A stretch of DNA of 6,443 nucleotides from positions 1-6,443 of the forward strand of contig DNGT01000067.1 of the NCBI GenBank assembly GCA_003486165.1. Reading direction: 5' to 3'. This stretch comes from Desulfobacteraceae bacterium. GTDB lineage: Bacteria > Desulfobacterota > Desulfobacteria > Desulfobacterales > UBA11574. The position numbers were made by a program, and so were the translations under genes. This document shows positions 1 through 5,901 of this stretch, piece after piece (positions within the stretch are counted from its first letter, which is position 1; each line of letters starts with the position of its first letter). The notes under the pieces were generated by a model. That model ran no database searches. It was not told the origin of the DNA and was given only the letters and a program-made list of their open reading frames with translations.

Positions 1-1284
1 AGCGGGCAGCATTTCCCACAGGGCTAAAGGTTTTAAACCCAGCGGATAGCTGGTCTCAACCCTGACGGCCGTTTCTTTCTTTTCGATAAAATCTTTAATA
101 CTGCAGTAGGGAGCTTCGTACTTGTCGGTAATATCGAAGAACCGGCGCTCCAGCGCCTCTAACCAATCGAGCACCTCCAGCGGCGTCGTATTTTTTTGTA
201 ACAGCCTATCAGGATTTACCGCCGCCACGCAGGCTGCATTGGCGAATTTTCCGTTTCTCAAATAGCGACTCATTCCATTCACGATATTGCTGTGGCTGTA
301 GGCTGTTGCCGGCACCACGGTTCCTCCCGGACACATGCAGAAAGTAAACACCGGAAGATTTCCTTTGCAGTTGTATGTCAGCCGGTATTCGGCCGCCTTG
401 ACACCCGGCAATTTCTTCTTGCCCCACTGAGCCAAGTTGATGACTTCTTGCAGATGTTCTACCCTGCTCCCGATGGCGAAATTTTTGGTTCGAAAGGATA
501 CGCCTCTTTTGCTCAGCATTCGATAGGTCTCAAAGGAAGAGTGCCCCGGAGCAATAATCAGCATATCTGCATCCAATGATCCCGCGGAAGTAACCGTTTC
601 GGCGACGCGGTCTTTTTCAACCTTCATGTCCTCGAAAAGTGTTTCAAAATAGACCTTTCCGCCCATCTTTTGATATTGCTCCCGCAAATGCTGAACAATG
701 ATTTTGAGACGATCACTTCCAATATGGGGATGCGCCATATAACCAATCTCTTCAGGAGCGCCGGCTTGAATGTAGCTTTCGAGAATGAACCGTTTCTCCT
801 TTGATATGTGTTTGGATCTGGATGTGAGTTTACCGTCTGAAAACGTACCGGCGCCTCCTTCGCCAAACGCATAGTTGCCGACAGGGTCAAAAATTCCGTT
901 CCTTTCAAATCGCTTGATTCCGGCCTCTCTTTTTGTCGCCTCGGCGCCCCTGTCAATCAGCGTTGTCTGAAAACCGGCTTTCTGCAGCACATAGGCTGAG
1001 AAAAACCCGGCCGGGCCGTTCCCCACCACCAGTATTTTTTCTTTTCTTTTCTGGTACGGTATCTCCAATGAAGGAACGAAAAGACGAGGGGTCACTTTGA
1101 GTTCTTCGGAGGAAACAGCCACCCGGATCAACCAGTGAATATTATCTTTTTTTCTGGCATCCAGGCTCTTGCTCTCTATCTGATAAGAAAAGGCCTTGAT
1201 GTTTAATTCCTTGCCGATTCGTCTCTTGAGTTGATCCTCGGCATAACCCGGCGGCAACTTCAATGAAATTTCTTTGTAGCCCAT
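1..1284 (-). CDS. FAD-dependent dehydrogenase of the COG2509 type (C-terminus beyond the window)
   Basis: The reverse strand is open for 428 codons from ATG at 1284 to the left edge, so the C-terminus, perhaps about 100 residues, is missing. Residues 1-80 form a small N-terminal domain. A Rossmann FAD-binding motif GNGPAG lies at 88-93, with the end of the second beta strand at LIDRG (109-113). The family hallmark GEGGAGTFSDGKL is at 141-153, IIAPGHS at 243-249, and FCMCPGG with Cys316 and Cys318 at 315-321. These motifs are typical of the uncharacterised FAD-dependent dehydrogenases of COG2509, usually somewhat over 450 residues. It should be a soluble, cytoplasmic flavoprotein, since no signal peptide or membrane segment is visible; its substrate is unknown. 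The start is chosen because it directly precedes a family-like N-terminus; the upstream Shine-Dalgarno sequence is weak. It is divergent from the radical SAM gene. Family assignment is firm, function is not. Confidence 0.9.
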   Translation of the reverse strand, partial: MGYKEISLKLPPGYAEDQLKRRIGKELNIKAFSYQIESKSLDARKKDNIHWLIRVAVSSEELKVTPRLFVPSLEIPYQKRKEKILVVGNGPAGFFSAYVLQKAGFQTTLIDRGAEATKREAGIKRFERNGIFDPVGNYAFGEGGAGTFSDGKLTSRSKHISKEKRFILESYIQAGAPEEIGYMAHPHIGSDRLKIIVQHLREQYQKMGGKVYFETLFEDMKVEKDRVAETVTSAGSLDADMLIIAPGHSSFETYRMLSKRGVSFRTKNFAIGSRVEHLQEVINLAQWGKKKLPGVKAAEYRLTYNCKGNLPVFTFCMCPGGTVVPATAYSHSNIVNGMSRYLRNGKFANAACVAAVNPDRLLQKNTTPLEVLDWLEALERRFFDITDKYEAPYCSIKDFIEKKETAVRVETSYPLGLKPLALWEMLPA

Positions 1285-1531
1285 ATCTGTTAAAGTTTTA
1301 AAATTATTGTAACCGTACCAAAATTTTAACCCCAAAAAAAGTCTTTTGCAAACACAATTTCAATTCATGAACGTTGTTTGTTAAAGAAGCTTTTATATAA
1401 AAAATTAAAACATTTCCAAAATAATCATTACATGATATCAGTATTATTTGGTACAATGGAATCGAGTTGAAAAAAGCACACGCCAAGGAGCGATTTAATA
1501 AATACAATTCTAGTAGAAATTTTAAAAAATA
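1285..1531. other. AT-rich divergent intergenic region
   Basis: This gap separates two divergent genes and should carry both promoters. An extended -10 element is visible on the plus strand, and a TACAAT hexamer on the minus strand (complement of 1306-1311) could serve the flavoprotein gene, though no good -35 accompanies it. A perfect 8-bp inverted pair, GTACCAAA at 1315-1322 and TTTGGTAC at 1447-1454, flanks the region. AAGGAG at 1485-1490 resembles a ribosome binding site but has no start codon at usable distance. A 67-codon reverse-strand reading frame here has no recognisable protein features and is taken as chance. Confidence 0.6.
1449..1457 (+). promoter_or_regulatory. Possible extended -10 promoter of the radical SAM gene
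   Basis: TGG followed by TACAAT matches an extended -10 element (TGn plus a 5/6 match to TATAAT). The expected -35 position at 1429-1434 reads TACATG, which is poor, so recognition would rely on the extended -10. It would give a leader of about 65-70 nt before ATG 1532. This is pattern matching in AT-rich DNA only. Confidence 0.35.
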
Positions 1532-2527
1532 ATGAATGACTTTACGATCCGCAAGCTCTTATCCGGCGGGTTAATCACCAACTATTTTTGCACATCCCGG
1601 TGCAGACACTGCCTGTATAATTGCAGTCCGAATTGGGAAAAAGAATATATTGATTCTGAAACCGCTGAAAAATGTTTTATCCGGATTTTGGAACTGGGTT
1701 GCCGGTCCGTGCACATCGGCGGGGGTGAACCCATGCTTCGACCGGAACAGCTGGAAAACATTTTAAAGGTCGCAAATAAGGTCGGAATAGGAATCGATTA
1801 TGTGGAGACCAATTCTTCCTGGTTTAAAGATACCGAATCCGCAGTTAATGTTCTGGACCGTCTGATATCAAACGGTCTGAGCACCCTTTTGATTTCCATC
1901 AGTCCTTTTCACAATGAATTTATTCCGTTTTCAAAAGTCAAAGGCGTCATCGATGCCGGAAGAAAGGCAGGCATCGGATTGTTTCCCTGGATCAACGATT
2001 TTTACAAGGATCTTTCGGCCTTTGAACCGAACACCACCCATACATTTGAAGAATTTTCCGATAAATTCGGAAAGGATTATCTGGTCAATACTCTCAGGCG
2101 TTACTGGGTGCATATGGGTGGGCGGGCCCTGGAAACTTTCAGAACCGAGTTTCCTGGAAGTTCCGCACAACAAACTCTGACAAAGAACCCTGGAAGTTGC
2201 AGAAATCAGCTTTCCGATACCAGCCATTTCCATGTAGATTTATTCGGCAACTACATCCCTGGACTCTGTTCGGGAATCGGCATTGCAATAGAAGATTTGG
2301 GGAAACCGCTTTCCAGAGAAAAATATCCGGTTTTAACCCTGCTGGCAGAATCCGGAATCAGAGGATTACATGATATGGCGTATTCTAATTATGGTTTCAA
2401 TTCGAAAAGAAATTTCTATTTGAATAAATGCGATCTGTGTACGGATATCCGAAGGTTTTTGGCAAGCCACGATAAAGGAACGTTTAAGGAACTCGCTCCT
2501 GCAGAATTTTATGAAGAAATATCATAG
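1532..2527 (+). CDS. Radical SAM protein with a probable auxiliary Fe-S cluster
   Basis: A 331-residue cytoplasmic enzyme. CxxxCxxC at Cys20, Cys24 and Cys27 is the canonical site for the [4Fe-4S] cluster that binds S-adenosylmethionine, and GGGEP at 63-67 is the usual SAM-contacting motif after the second strand. Cys31 lies just beyond the core motif. The C-terminal third has four more cysteines, Cys223, Cys246, Cys300 and Cys303, the last two as CxxC, spaced like a SPASM/twitch-type auxiliary cluster. Enzymes with such clusters often modify peptides or act in cofactor synthesis, but no precursor peptide gene is recognised nearby and the substrate is unknown. The start is ATG 1532: an in-frame TAA lies at 1523-1525 and the N-terminus fits the fold. 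No good Shine-Dalgarno precedes it. Its 3' end faces the Fe-S scaffold gene across 9 bp. The radical SAM assignment is certain; the auxiliary cluster is inferred from cysteine pattern. Confidence 0.93.
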   Translation: MNDFTIRKLLSGGLITNYFCTSRCRHCLYNCSPNWEKEYIDSETAEKCFIRILELGCRSVHIGGGEPMLRPEQLENILKVANKVGIGIDYVETNSSWFKDTESAVNVLDRLISNGLSTLLISISPFHNEFIPFSKVKGVIDAGRKAGIGLFPWINDFYKDLSAFEPNTTHTFEEFSDKFGKDYLVNTLRRYWVHMGGRALETFRTEFPGSSAQQTLTKNPGSCRNQLSDTSHFHVDLFGNYIPGLCSGIGIAIEDLGKPLSREKYPVLTLLAESGIRGLHDMAYSNYGFNSKRNFYLNKCDLCTDIRRFLASHDKGTFKELAPAEFYEEIS

Positions 2528-2536
2528 AAAAACCAA

Positions 2537-3052
2537 TTATTTTTTACAGCAGTCTTGCGGCGCAGAGCAGACCGACGGGCATTTCACATCCTTTAACTCA
2601 CTGTGCCCGTTTCTATATTCATCAATGGCCTTATGAAGCGTTTTGACGGCAAGCTGTATACAGTGGTGTTTTTTCACGGGAATATCGACAAGCTGTTTGA
2701 ACACATCTCCGTCATTCAAATTTCTGGCCTGTTCAATACTTTTGCCTTTAACCAAGTCCACAGCAGCCATTGAAGCGGAAATCGCACCCGGACAGCCGAG
2801 CACCTGATATCTGACATCCGAGATTGTATTATCATCGATTTTAAGAAAGATTTTCATGGTGTCCCCGCAGGATCCCAGCATATCGGATATCTGATCAGCA
2901 TCCGGCAGACTTCCCATATACGGCTGCTCAATAAAATATTGAACGGCCTTTTCCGAGTACCCGCAATCCAAAAGCATCTGTTTTTGATCTCCAGCATATT
3001 TTTTAGATAAAATTTCGGATTGATTTTTTTCATCACGTTTTAACGAGGCCAT
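2537..3052 (-). CDS. IscU/NifU-N-type iron-sulfur cluster assembly scaffold with Cys-rich tail
   Basis: A 171-residue protein. The IscU ligand set is present with normal spacing: Cys62 and Asp64 in GSCGD, Cys87 in LGCPGA, and His130-Cys131 in IPVKKHHC, which resembles the LPPVK-x-HC chaperone-binding and ligand region. Known members assemble a [2Fe-2S] or [4Fe-4S] cluster on these residues and pass it to apo-proteins. Two additions stand out: about 50 residues before the first ligand, with Cys30, and a tail with Cys158, Cys162, Cys168 and Cys169. An upstream in-frame ATG at 3088 would add 12 residues, but the start at 3052 is preferred. It has AGGGAG (complement of 3060-3065) at 7-nt spacing, and the best promoter would place the transcript start near 3092, leaving almost no leader for the longer form. 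No cysteine desulfurase gene is in the window. It may supply clusters to the neighbouring radical SAM enzyme, but that is inference. Confidence 0.9.
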   Translation of the reverse strand: MASLKRDEKNQSEILSKKYAGDQKQMLLDCGYSEKAVQYFIEQPYMGSLPDADQISDMLGSCGDTMKIFLKIDDNTISDVRYQVLGCPGAISASMAAVDLVKGKSIEQARNLNDGDVFKQLVDIPVKKHHCIQLAVKTLHKAIDEYRNGHSELKDVKCPSVCSAPQDCCKK

Positions 3053-3059
3053 AGCACAA

Positions 3060-3065
3060 CTCCCT
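3060..3065 (-). promoter_or_regulatory. Ribosome binding site that decides the scaffold start
   Basis: On the reverse strand AGGGAG stands 7 nt before ATG 3052. The alternative ATG at 3088 has no such sequence before it, so this site favours the shorter protein. Confidence 0.65.
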
Positions 3066-3098
3066 GATGTTAAGTTCATTCTAAACATTTACCAGGCA

Positions 3099-3127
3099 AA
3101 TTTATGATTAAAAAATTTCAATGTCAA
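3099..3127 (-). promoter_or_regulatory. Sigma70-type promoter for the scaffold gene
   Basis: On the reverse strand a perfect -35 TTGACA (complement of 3122-3127) is followed after 17 nt by TAAATT (complement of 3099-3104), a 4/6 match to the -10 consensus. Transcription would begin near 3092, about 40 nt before ATG 3052. The -35 lies inside the left arm of a perfect inverted repeat. Confidence 0.5.
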
Positions 3128-3153
3128 GTTTACTTTTTATAGCTTCTTGACAT
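3121..3153. repeat. Perfect 8-bp inverted repeat ATGTCAAG / CTTGACAT, possible operator
   Basis: ATGTCAAG at 3121-3128 and CTTGACAT at 3146-3153 are exact reverse complements separated by 17 bp. Each arm contains a TTGACA hexamer reading outward, the left one towards the scaffold gene and the right one (3147-3152) towards the flavoenzyme gene. The left arm has a fair -10; the right arm has only TTCCAT at 17-bp spacing. The dyad could be a regulator site shared by both genes, or just two facing -35 boxes. Confidence 0.45.
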
Positions 3154-3263
3154 GCTGTTTCAAATTTCCTTCCATCATTTTCATAAAAAAAGGGTTGAAC
3201 AGAGTGTTGGACAATTGTTATTTTGATGATTATTTTGAACCTAATTATTAATTATATTCAATT

Positions 3264-3270
3264 AAGAGGG
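3264..3270 (+). promoter_or_regulatory. Ribosome binding site of the flavoenzyme gene
   Basis: AAGAGGG lies 4 nt before ATG 3275. It is the clearest plus-strand ribosome binding site in the window and fixes the start of this gene. Confidence 0.7.
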
Positions 3271-3274
3271 TTTC

Positions 3275-4615
3275 ATGAATTTTGTGGTCATTGGCGGTGA
3301 CGCTGCCGGTATGAGTGCTGCCAGCAGGGCGAAGCGAAATAATCCCGATCTCAACGTTACGGTGCTGGAAAAAACCATGGATGTTTCCTACAGTGCTTGC
3401 GGCATGCCGTATAATATTGCAGATCCCGAAAGAAAAATTGAAGACCTAGTGGTTCGACAGGCCCATGTATTCATCGAAAAACAGGATATCAATGTGTTAA
3501 CCGGGCATTGTGTTGAATCCATTGACCCGATCGGCGGGTCTGTTTCCGGAACATCTTTGGACGGCAAAGCCTTTGACGTTTCCTATGATAAATTGCTGAT
3601 TGCAACCGGAGGCTCTCCGATCATTCCGGATCTGGAGGGTTTTGATCTTCCGGGGGTGATGGTTTTAAAAAGTCTGGATGACGGAAGAAAAATAAAAGCA
3701 TATATTAAATCCAATCATGTCAAAAAAGTCGTTATCATCGGAATGGGTTATATCGCCCTTGAAATGTGTGAGGCCCTCAGGACCCGATCCATAGACGTTG
3801 ATATGGTCAAACCTCGACCGGCGTTTCTGCCTTGGATGGAAAAAGAACTGGCCGATGTGATCAAAAATGAAGTGGAAACCCATCAAATAAAATTATACCT
3901 GGGGCACACCATTGAAAAAATCGATTTTGAAAATAAACGGTTGAAGGTCATATGTTCGGATCTTGATCTTGAGGCCGATATGGTGCTGGCAGCCCTTGGA
4001 ATAAAACCGAACAGCGAACTGGCCGCCCAAGCAGGTCTTGATCTCGGCGCAAAAAACGCCATTGCCGTGAACAAAAAACTTCAGACTTCCAATGAAAACA
4101 TCTATGCCGCCGGAGACTGTACGGATGCATATCACGTGGTCACTGGCGAAAAAACATGGATACCCTTGGCCCTAAGAGCCAACCGGGCCGGTTGGGCAGC
4201 GGCTGATAACATTTGCGGAAAGGATGCTAAGCTATCGGGAGTTGCTGGTACCGCGGTTTTTAAAATATTCGATTTAGAAGTAGCTCGAACCGGTCTGGCC
4301 GTGGACGAAGCCAAGAAATTTGGTTTCGAACCAGTAAAAGTGACGATCAAAACCCGTTCCCGGGCCCACGCACATCCCGGTGCATCAGTCATTCATGTCC
4401 AGATGGTTGGTGATAAAAAAACCGGACGTCTCTTAGGGGCCCAAATGGTGGGCAAGGAAGGCGTCGCACATCGGATCAATGCCGTTGCTGTTGCACTTCA
4501 TAACCAAATGACCGTTAAAGACTACTCTCAAACCGATCTGGCGTATGCCCCGCCCTTTGGACCCACATGGGATCCGACATTGACGGCAGCCAATCAGTTG
4601 CTAAAAAAAATATAA
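3275..4615 (+). CDS. CoA-disulfide-reductase-like FAD/NAD(P)H-dependent oxidoreductase
   Basis: A 446-residue pyridine nucleotide-disulfide oxidoreductase of the single-cysteine CoA-disulfide reductase/NADH oxidase group, about the usual length. The N-terminal FAD motif is GGDAAG (7-12) and the redox cysteine is Cys42 in SACGMPY. LLIATGGSP spans 107-115, the NAD(P)H motif is GMGYIALE (156-163), the second FAD motif is AAGDC (278-282), and a dimerisation domain carries YAPP at 424-427. Relatives reduce CoA disulfide, polysulfide or oxygen in the cytoplasm. Lys179 sits where an acidic residue usually favours NADH, which hints at NADPH. The tyrosine pair of the YYPG motif known from the Staphylococcus aureus enzyme reads Ala366-His367 in AHPG, so the substrate may differ. 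No rhodanese or other sulfur-transfer domain is fused. The start is supported by AAGAGGG. The small Cys-rich gene begins 13 nt downstream, probably in the same operon. Confidence 0.9.
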   Translation: MNFVVIGGDAAGMSAASRAKRNNPDLNVTVLEKTMDVSYSACGMPYNIADPERKIEDLVVRQAHVFIEKQDINVLTGHCVESIDPIGGSVSGTSLDGKAFDVSYDKLLIATGGSPIIPDLEGFDLPGVMVLKSLDDGRKIKAYIKSNHVKKVVIIGMGYIALEMCEALRTRSIDVDMVKPRPAFLPWMEKELADVIKNEVETHQIKLYLGHTIEKIDFENKRLKVICSDLDLEADMVLAALGIKPNSELAAQAGLDLGAKNAIAVNKKLQTSNENIYAAGDCTDAYHVVTGEKTWIPLALRANRAGWAAADNICGKDAKLSGVAGTAVFKIFDLEVARTGLAVDEAKKFGFEPVKVTIKTRSRAHAHPGASVIHVQMVGDKKTGRLLGAQMVGKEGVAHRINAVAVALHNQMTVKDYSQTDLAYAPPFGPTWDPTLTAANQLLKKI

Positions 4616-4628
4616 TAATAGTCTAAAA

Positions 4629-4829
4629 ATGGGAAGATGCAGAAACCATCCAAACAAAGAAACCGGCAATGTATGCACAAAGTATACGATATACATGTGC
4701 GAAGAATGTCTTAAGTCCAGTGATCCAGATATTTACTGTAAATTTCGATCAGCTTGTACCATCTGGTCTTTGGAGAAAAAGAATACCGGCATAGAAGAAG
4801 CAAATCGGAATGAATCGACAATAATTTGA
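4629..4829 (+). CDS. Small Cys-rich, B-box-like zinc-finger protein
   Basis: A 66-residue soluble protein. Cys4-x2-His7, Cys16, Cys24-x2-Cys27, Cys37 and Cys43 resemble a B-box or treble-clef zinc finger. The position three after Cys16, normally a Cys, Asp or His ligand, is Tyr19. The DPDIYCKFRSAC segment (32-43) looks like a conserved signature; similar tiny proteins seem to occur in sulfate-reducing deltaproteobacteria, though this is from memory and not a search. The rest is a charged tail without membrane segment. It starts 13 nt after the flavoenzyme stop with no clear Shine-Dalgarno, suggesting translational coupling. Its function is unknown; a zinc-binding partner or regulator of the flavoenzyme is one guess. 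Alternative ligand sets such as an Fe-S cluster cannot be excluded. Frame, cysteine spacing and operon position make it a credible gene. Confidence 0.75.
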   Translation: MGRCRNHPNKETGNVCTKYTIYMCEECLKSSDPDIYCKFRSACTIWSLEKKNTGIEEANRNESTII

Positions 4830-4880
4830 GTAAAAATGGAAACGAACTAAGACCTCGGGGGGCTTTTCTTCTAAATCCTT

Positions 4881-5165
4881 GAGTATCAGCCCCCAACTTG
4901 GAGAGCCTACGCCTCGGAGACCGGAATGTATGATCTATTTTTAAAAACGGGTGCTGTATGAGTGGTTTAGGGATCTTTAGAAAGAGCAGGCGCATGCCGA
5001 TATCGCGTCTTTAAAAGAAATTGAAGATTGTATGGTAAACCTATTGATTTTTCAAAGATTGACCCCTGTTCTTTCTTTACGAGCCCTTGCCACGAGTTCA
5101 CACGTTTTAAAAAAAGATTATCCATGGAGCAACTATTTAGAAAAACTGCCAGACCCCTCAACTAA
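4881..5165 (+). pseudogene. Possible decayed, frameshifted gene before cobO
   Basis: No intact frame exists between 4830 and 5177, but protein-like segments join up across two forward frames. One frame, ending with TAA at 5163-5165, reads PPTWRAYASETGMYDLF at the left, LERAGACRYRVF in the middle (4977-5012) and YGKPIDFSKIDPCSFF then TSPCHEFTRFKK at the right. It is broken by TGA at 4959, TAG at 4968 and TGA at 5022. At two of these interruptions the second frame supplies natural bridges, LYEWFRDL (4954-4977) and KEIED (5014-5028). The end lies 12 nt before the cobO start, as for an operon gene. I do not recognise the family. Several frameshifts are needed, so this could be non-coding DNA read too hopefully; sequencing error is another possibility. 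Confidence 0.35.
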
Positions 5166-5177
5166 CTAAAAGAGCAA

Positions 5178-5711
5178 ATGGGAAAACAAACCAGCAGAAA
5201 AGGATACATCCACATCTATACCGGCGACGGTAAAGGCAAAACCACCGCAGCAATAGGATTGGCAATTCGAGCTGCGGGGTATGGAATGAAAACTTATATC
5301 GGTCAGTTCATGAAAGGCCAGCACTATGGTGAATTGACAGCGCTACGCGATCATCCCTGTATCACCATCGAACAGTATGGAGATATAGAGTGTGTTCATC
5401 GAGAAGAAATAACGCAAAAACATATCGACCAGGCACAACAAGGCCTTAAACAAGCACGAAAAACAATGCATTCCCATCAATACGACATCATCATTCTCGA
5501 TGAAATTAACGTAGCGGTATGGTTTGATTTAATTGCACCTGAACAAGTGACCGAACTCCTTAACGAACGACCGAAAAATGTCGAATTCATTTTGACCGGT
5601 CGTCGGGCTCCTGAAGCGTTTGTAGAAATGGCCGATCTGGTCAGCGATGTAAAAGAAATCAAACATTATTATAACCAAGGGGTTAAAGCGCGAACCGGGA
5701 TCGAACGATAG
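5178..5711 (+). CDS. cobO: Cob(I)alamin adenosyltransferase (CobA/CobO/BtuR type)
   Basis: A 177-residue cytoplasmic enzyme that transfers the 5'-deoxyadenosyl group from ATP to cob(I)alamin or cob(I)yrinic acid a,c-diamide, giving adenosylcobalamin or its precursors. The family's inverted-use P-loop is GDGKGKTT at 16-23. LDEIN (107-111) is the conserved acidic strand, LTGRRAP (139-145) the next family motif, and ADLVSDVKEIKHYYNQG (152-168) followed by ARTGIE forms the typical C-terminus. Length is normal for the family and all key motifs are intact. The start ATG 5178 agrees with the family N-terminus; only a weak purine-rich AAAAGAG precedes it. It lies on the same strand as the flavoenzyme genes, but a 350-bp gap with a possibly decayed gene intervenes. 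No cobalamin riboswitch core is visible upstream. A terminator hairpin follows about 90 nt downstream. Confidence 0.95.
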   Translation: MGKQTSRKGYIHIYTGDGKGKTTAAIGLAIRAAGYGMKTYIGQFMKGQHYGELTALRDHPCITIEQYGDIECVHREEITQKHIDQAQQGLKQARKTMHSHQYDIIILDEINVAVWFDLIAPEQVTELLNERPKNVEFILTGRRAPEAFVEMADLVSDVKEIKHYYNQGVKARTGIER

Positions 5712-5802
5712 ATGATCTTAGTTTACCTGCGCGCATCAAGCATCGGAAACTGTGGTTGATTTAAGTCGAAGATGCAGCAGATCGCTATACAGCCAAAAAA
5801 CA

Positions 5803-5829
5803 AAATCCCGCCATTTTTTAGCGGGATTT
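5803..5829. terminator. Bidirectional rho-independent terminator
   Basis: AAATCCCGC (5803-5811) and GCGGGATTT (5821-5829) form a perfect 9-bp stem with a 9-nt loop. Downstream on the plus strand comes CTTTT and then a TTTTT run at 5841-5845. On the minus strand the stem is followed by TTTTGTTTTTTGG, an even better U-tract. It lies between cobO and the convergent small RRSG gene, so it can end both transcripts. Confidence 0.85.
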
Positions 5830-5901
5830 GCTTTTAACTCTTTTTAAAAGGGCTTGCGCCGTTATTAACACTGTTTTTTACATTAATATTTTATTCTTAA
5901 C

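Noticed and set aside
292..956. Reading frames in other phases within the COG2509 flavoprotein gene
   Set aside because: The reverse frame 1284-1 is open throughout and carries family motifs; the others (plus 292-579, minus 209-427, minus 624-956) are shadows without domain signals.
1304..1507. 67-codon reverse-strand reading frame in the divergent gap
   Set aside because: No recognisable motif, composition follows the AT-rich DNA, and it would overlap the promoter region of the radical SAM gene.
1914..2233. Overlapping frames on both strands inside the radical SAM gene
   Set aside because: Shadows of a gene with clear CxxxCxxC and GGGEP motifs.
3665..4392. Several reverse frames inside the CoA-disulfide-reductase-like gene
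   Set aside because: The forward frame holds FAD and NAD(P)H motifs from end to end; the reverse frames show no domain features.
4854..4894. GGGGGCT / AGCCCCC as a terminator after the zinc-finger gene
   Set aside because: The arms are about 24 nt apart and no T-run follows the second arm, so it does not fit an intrinsic terminator.
4711..5161. Two reverse frames (94 and 64 codons) between the zinc-finger gene and cobO
   Set aside because: They overlap the forward small gene or the decayed region, begin without a ribosome binding site and show no motif; the forward fragments read more like protein.
4830..5177. Cobalamin riboswitch before cobO
   Set aside because: Expected because cobO follows, but the conserved GCCACTG core and supporting stems were not found.
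5712..5759. 15-codon ATG frame directly after the cobO stop
   Set aside because: Too short, no conserved features and no ribosome binding site; most likely chance.
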